Shown: positions 61,774-64,000 of the stretch, one piece after another
How the letters are laid out: the number at the start of each line of letters is the position of its first letter
Numbering within the stretch: the stretch's first letter is position 1
From: Pseudomonadales bacterium
GTDB lineage: Bacteria > Pseudomonadota > Gammaproteobacteria > Pseudomonadales > Pseudohongiellaceae
DNA length: 64,000 nucleotides
Direction of reading: 5' to 3'
NCBI GenBank assembly: GCA_024234395.1
Contig: JACKOH010000001.1
Location: 1,569,001 to 1,633,000, forward strand
Program-made: the position numbers and the translations under genes
The notes under the pieces: model-generated
Databases searched by the model: none
What the model saw: the letters and a program-made list of their open reading frames with translations, nothing else
What the model was told of the DNA's origin: nothing

Positions 61774-62445
61774 TCAGCTGGCGTCACTTAATTCATCAAG
61801 TTTCAATTGCAGAAAGTTGCGGTTGCCACCGGCAGATTCAAGGGCTGTCGTATAGGCGTCCCGGGCATCCACCGGACGTCCCTGGGCGAGATAAATATCA
61901 CCGCGCAGCTCGGCAAACCCGGCCTCGAAAGTTCCCGGATCGATCGAGTCAACCAGCGCCAGAGCCTGATCGGGCTCACCCCGCGCCAGCAGAACCCGTC
62001 CCAATCGCAGAGTGGCGGTCAGCACCAGACCCTGGTCGGTTTTGCTCAGGAAGCCACCTTCGGCGTTGTCCAGCAACCACCTCAGGTGCCGTTCTGCCAC
62101 TTCCAGCTGGCCGGAATTGACCGCCTGCTGAGCAGCGAACAGGGCTCCATACAAGGCATAAACGGAGTCACCGTGTTCAGACTGCAACTGTTCGGCCACA
62201 TTCAGTATCCGGGACCGATCCGCTTCACTGGGCTGGGTACCGGGATTGGATGAACTCAGCGACAGAATTTCCTCATACAAATCCGAGGCCGCCGAAACGG
62301 TGGCAGTCCGCGAATTCTGCCAGAATGTCCACCCTCCCCACAGCAGGGCACCGGCCGCTACCAGGGAAATTAACAGGGTCCCGTTATCCTCCCACCATTT
62401 CTTGAGGGCTTCTAAGGTTTCTTCTTCAGCTGCGTGTAACGCCAC
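61774..62445 (-). CDS. yfgM: YfgM-like tetratricopeptide ancillary translocon protein
   Basis: 223 residues. Cytoplasmic N-terminus (EEETLEALKKWWEDNG), one transmembrane segment (LLISLVAAGALLWGGWTFW, about 23-41), then periplasmic TPR helices (VYALYGALFAAQQAVNSGQL; ELRGDIYLAQGRPVDARDAY). YfgM works with PpiD at SecYEG. Start supported by the usual MALHAAEEE... family N-terminus. Confidence 0.94.
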   Translation of the reverse strand: MALHAAEEETLEALKKWWEDNGTLLISLVAAGALLWGGWTFWQNSRTATVSAASDLYEEILSLSSSNPGTQPSEADRSRILNVAEQLQSEHGDSVYALYGALFAAQQAVNSGQLEVAERHLRWLLDNAEGGFLSKTDQGLVLTATLRLGRVLLARGEPDQALALVDSIDPGTFEAGFAELRGDIYLAQGRPVDARDAYTTALESAGGNRNFLQLKLDELSDAS

Positions 62446-62475
62446 GACTAACTCCTAATTCCTTTTCGCTACGGA

Positions 62476-63771
62476 TTATGTCAAAAATTCAAACTTTTCC
62501 CTGAGGCGCCCGGGCAGATCCTCAAGGGCAATATTCTCGGAATCGCCGGCATCGTCCAGTGTCCGCAGTCTTACTGCAGTGACCGGAGCACTCTCCCCAT
62601 GTTCCAGCTCGAGTACTATAGCGGCGCGGGCACCGCTATTGAAGGCTTTTTTCATCTGGCTGTTGTACTTGCCGCCTCCGCAATTGACCAGTAACTTCAG
62701 TCCCGGTAATTCCTGTCGCAGAGTCTCGGCCACCGCCAGGGCCTGGCCGGTCAGCTCGTCGCCAACGGCAGCCAGGTAGATATCCACGCCACCCCGGGCT
62801 TCATCCGGCAGCAGGGCCAGTTCCTCGAGCAACAGCACCAGGCGTTCCTCACCCATGGCGAATCCGACTCCGGGTGTGGACCGGCCACCCAGTTGCTCCA
62901 CCAGGGTATCGTAGCGGCCGCCGGCGCAAACTGTGCCCTGTGCTCCCAATGCGCTGGTGGTCCATTCAAAGACCGCATTATTGTAATAATCCAGCCCCCT
63001 CACCAGGCGCGGATTTTCTACAAACCCGATATCACAGCCCTGCAAAAGCTGCTTCAGCGCCGTGTAATGCTCGACGCTCTCCGCATTGATAAAATCGGCC
63101 AGTACTGGGGCATCGGCCAGCAGTTCCCGGGTGGCCGGAACCTTGCTGTCGAGAATGCGCAGGGGATTACTGTCCAGCCTTCTGCGACTGTCCTCGTCCA
63201 GCCGGTCGCTGTGCGCGCGGAGAAATTCCGCCAGCGTGACCCCGAATGCCCGGCGGTCGGCGGCACTGCCGATGTTATTGAGTTCCAGGGTGACCGAATC
63301 GGCGATGCCCAGTTCCTGCCAGAAGTTCGCCGACAGCAGGATTACTTCGGCATCGATATCCGGTCCAGGCATCCCGAACGCCTCGATTCCAAACTGGTGG
63401 AACTGCCGATAGCGGCCTTTCTGGGGCCGTTCGTGACGAAACATCGGACCGTGGTACCAGAGGCGCTGCTGCTGGTTATAAAGCAGCCCGTGCTGTTCGG
63501 CAGCCCGCACGCAACCAGCCGTGCCCTCCGGTCGCAGACTGAGGTTGTCGCCATTGCGATCGTCGAAGCTGTACATTTCCTTCTCGACGATATCGGTCAC
63601 CTCGCCGATGGAACGTTTGAACAGCTGGGTCTGTTCCACGACCGGAAAACGGATTTCCCGGTAGCCATAACGATGGGCAACCCGTTGAAAACAGTGTTCC
63701 ACGTATTGCCAGGTGGGCGACTCGGTGGGGAGAATATCATTCATTCCCCGGATAGCCTGGATCTTAGCCAT
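62476..63771 (-). CDS. hisS: Histidyl-tRNA synthetase
   Basis: 431 residues. Class II motif 1 near the N-terminus (FPVVEQTQLFKRSIGE), motif 2 LRPEGTAGCVRAAEQHG with MFRHERPQKGRYRQFHQFG, histidine loop RGLDYYNNAVFEWT near 260, and motif 3 GVGFAMGEERLV; anticodon-binding domain at the C-terminus. Charges tRNA-His. Between yfgM and ispG as in many gammaproteobacteria. Confidence 0.98.
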   Translation of the reverse strand: MAKIQAIRGMNDILPTESPTWQYVEHCFQRVAHRYGYREIRFPVVEQTQLFKRSIGEVTDIVEKEMYSFDDRNGDNLSLRPEGTAGCVRAAEQHGLLYNQQQRLWYHGPMFRHERPQKGRYRQFHQFGIEAFGMPGPDIDAEVILLSANFWQELGIADSVTLELNNIGSAADRRAFGVTLAEFLRAHSDRLDEDSRRRLDSNPLRILDSKVPATRELLADAPVLADFINAESVEHYTALKQLLQGCDIGFVENPRLVRGLDYYNNAVFEWTTSALGAQGTVCAGGRYDTLVEQLGGRSTPGVGFAMGEERLVLLLEELALLPDEARGGVDIYLAAVGDELTGQALAVAETLRQELPGLKLLVNCGGGKYNSQMKKAFNSGARAAIVLELEHGESAPVTAVRLRTLDDAGDSENIALEDLPGRLREKFEFLT

Positions 63772-63810
63772 AGGTTCGGTCAGTGCAACTGGGTGAAGGC
63801 GGGGAAAATA

Positions 63811-64000
63811 CTAGCCGGTGGCGATAATGTCATCGTCAGGGACCGGATGGCGGGAAACTTTGTCGGCGACCCGCTGGCGAACCATGGCTTCCAGTTCGTC
63901 GACCAGTTTCTCGTTACTGATCTTATGATCCGGTTCACCGTTGACGTAGGCCAGATTGGCGGGGCTGGCCCCGGTGAGCCCGATCTCGGCCACCTTGGCC
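63811..64000 (-). CDS. ispG: 4-hydroxy-3-methylbut-2-enyl diphosphate synthase, C-terminal part
   Basis: Runs off the right edge; the visible 62 codons are the C-terminal end: ...AEIGLTGASPANLAYVNGEP and KISNEKLVDELEAMVRQRV, matching the IspG/GcpE tail (ADLGVTG...LYxDGxRxxxL in enterobacterial forms). IspG is the Fe-S enzyme of the MEP isoprenoid pathway. The position directly upstream of hisS is the classical ispG-hisS arrangement. Confidence 0.85.
   Translation of the reverse strand, partial: AKVAEIGLTGASPANLAYVNGEPDHKISNEKLVDELEAMVRQRVADKVSRHPVPDDDIIATG

Noticed and set aside
1..64000. CRISPR arrays, tRNA or rRNA genes
   Set aside because: No regularly spaced repeats with unique spacers and no tRNA or rRNA-like conserved segments were recognised.

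Overview
The window reads as a chromosomal segment of a free-living gammaproteobacterium; genus cannot be fixed from sequence alone. The evidence is the conserved gammaproteobacterial neighbourhood tadA / purL / guaB-guaA / xseA / der-bamB-yfgM-hisS-ispG, a complete pspF-pspABC module with a sigma-54 promoter, and TadA, BamB, YfgM and CysNC proteins of gammaproteobacterial type. Base composition is moderately GC-rich in the core, and AT-richer around 19.6-21.5 kb and 27.2-29.99 kb.

Layout. 1-2.6 kb: rubrerythrin, a CCG-domain Fe-S protein and a DUF3501 protein, an oxidative-stress/redox cassette. 2.8-9.3 kb: a serine hydrolase, the psp envelope-stress module with an unusual tandem PspC, biotin transporter BioY, a zinc-ribbon NUDIX hydrolase and a NIF3-C-terminal-like protein. 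9.6-14.2 kb: purL and tadA. 14.4-19.5 kb: an ECF42-type sigma factor followed by small DUF1428, VOC, YciI/DGPF, SRPBCC and GST proteins, the usual company of that sigma group, interrupted by a 270-bp palindromic repeat.

19.6-30.0 kb is an accessory region at the 3' end of guaA. Three copies of the guaA 3' end (19608, 21263 and the native 29990) delimit two tandem, decayed integrative elements. The left one holds a Wadjet (jetABCD) deletion scar, with the 5' end of jetA joined to the 3' end of jetD, and a higBA toxin-antitoxin pair. The right one holds an AAA ATPase/DUF4143 gene, a SEC-C protein, a helical-repeat protein truncated by a complete IS21-family element, a RES-Xre toxin-antitoxin operon with a DEDDh exonuclease as third gene, a frameshifted fragment of an integrating-conjugative-element membrane protein, and a frameshifted N-terminal tyrosine integrase remnant next to guaA.

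30-64 kb returns to core: guaA, guaB, a TMEM175-like channel, a GH43-like beta-propeller protein, a PpiC isomerase coupled to a HupE/UreJ protein, several periplasmic hydrolase/VOC/NHL proteins, then cysD (with a 200-residue N-terminal extension), cysNC and a DUF2061 gene. A periplasmic oxidation cluster follows (metallo-hydrolase, PQQ dehydrogenase, a secreted protein of unknown function, cytochrome c/copper monooxygenase-like protein, cytochrome-PQQ dehydrogenase), then a methyltransferase, xseA, DUF3307, a DsbA-like protein, GATase, threonine dehydratase, alpha/beta hydrolase, der, bamB, yfgM, hisS and the 3' end of ispG. No tRNA, rRNA or CRISPR array was seen.
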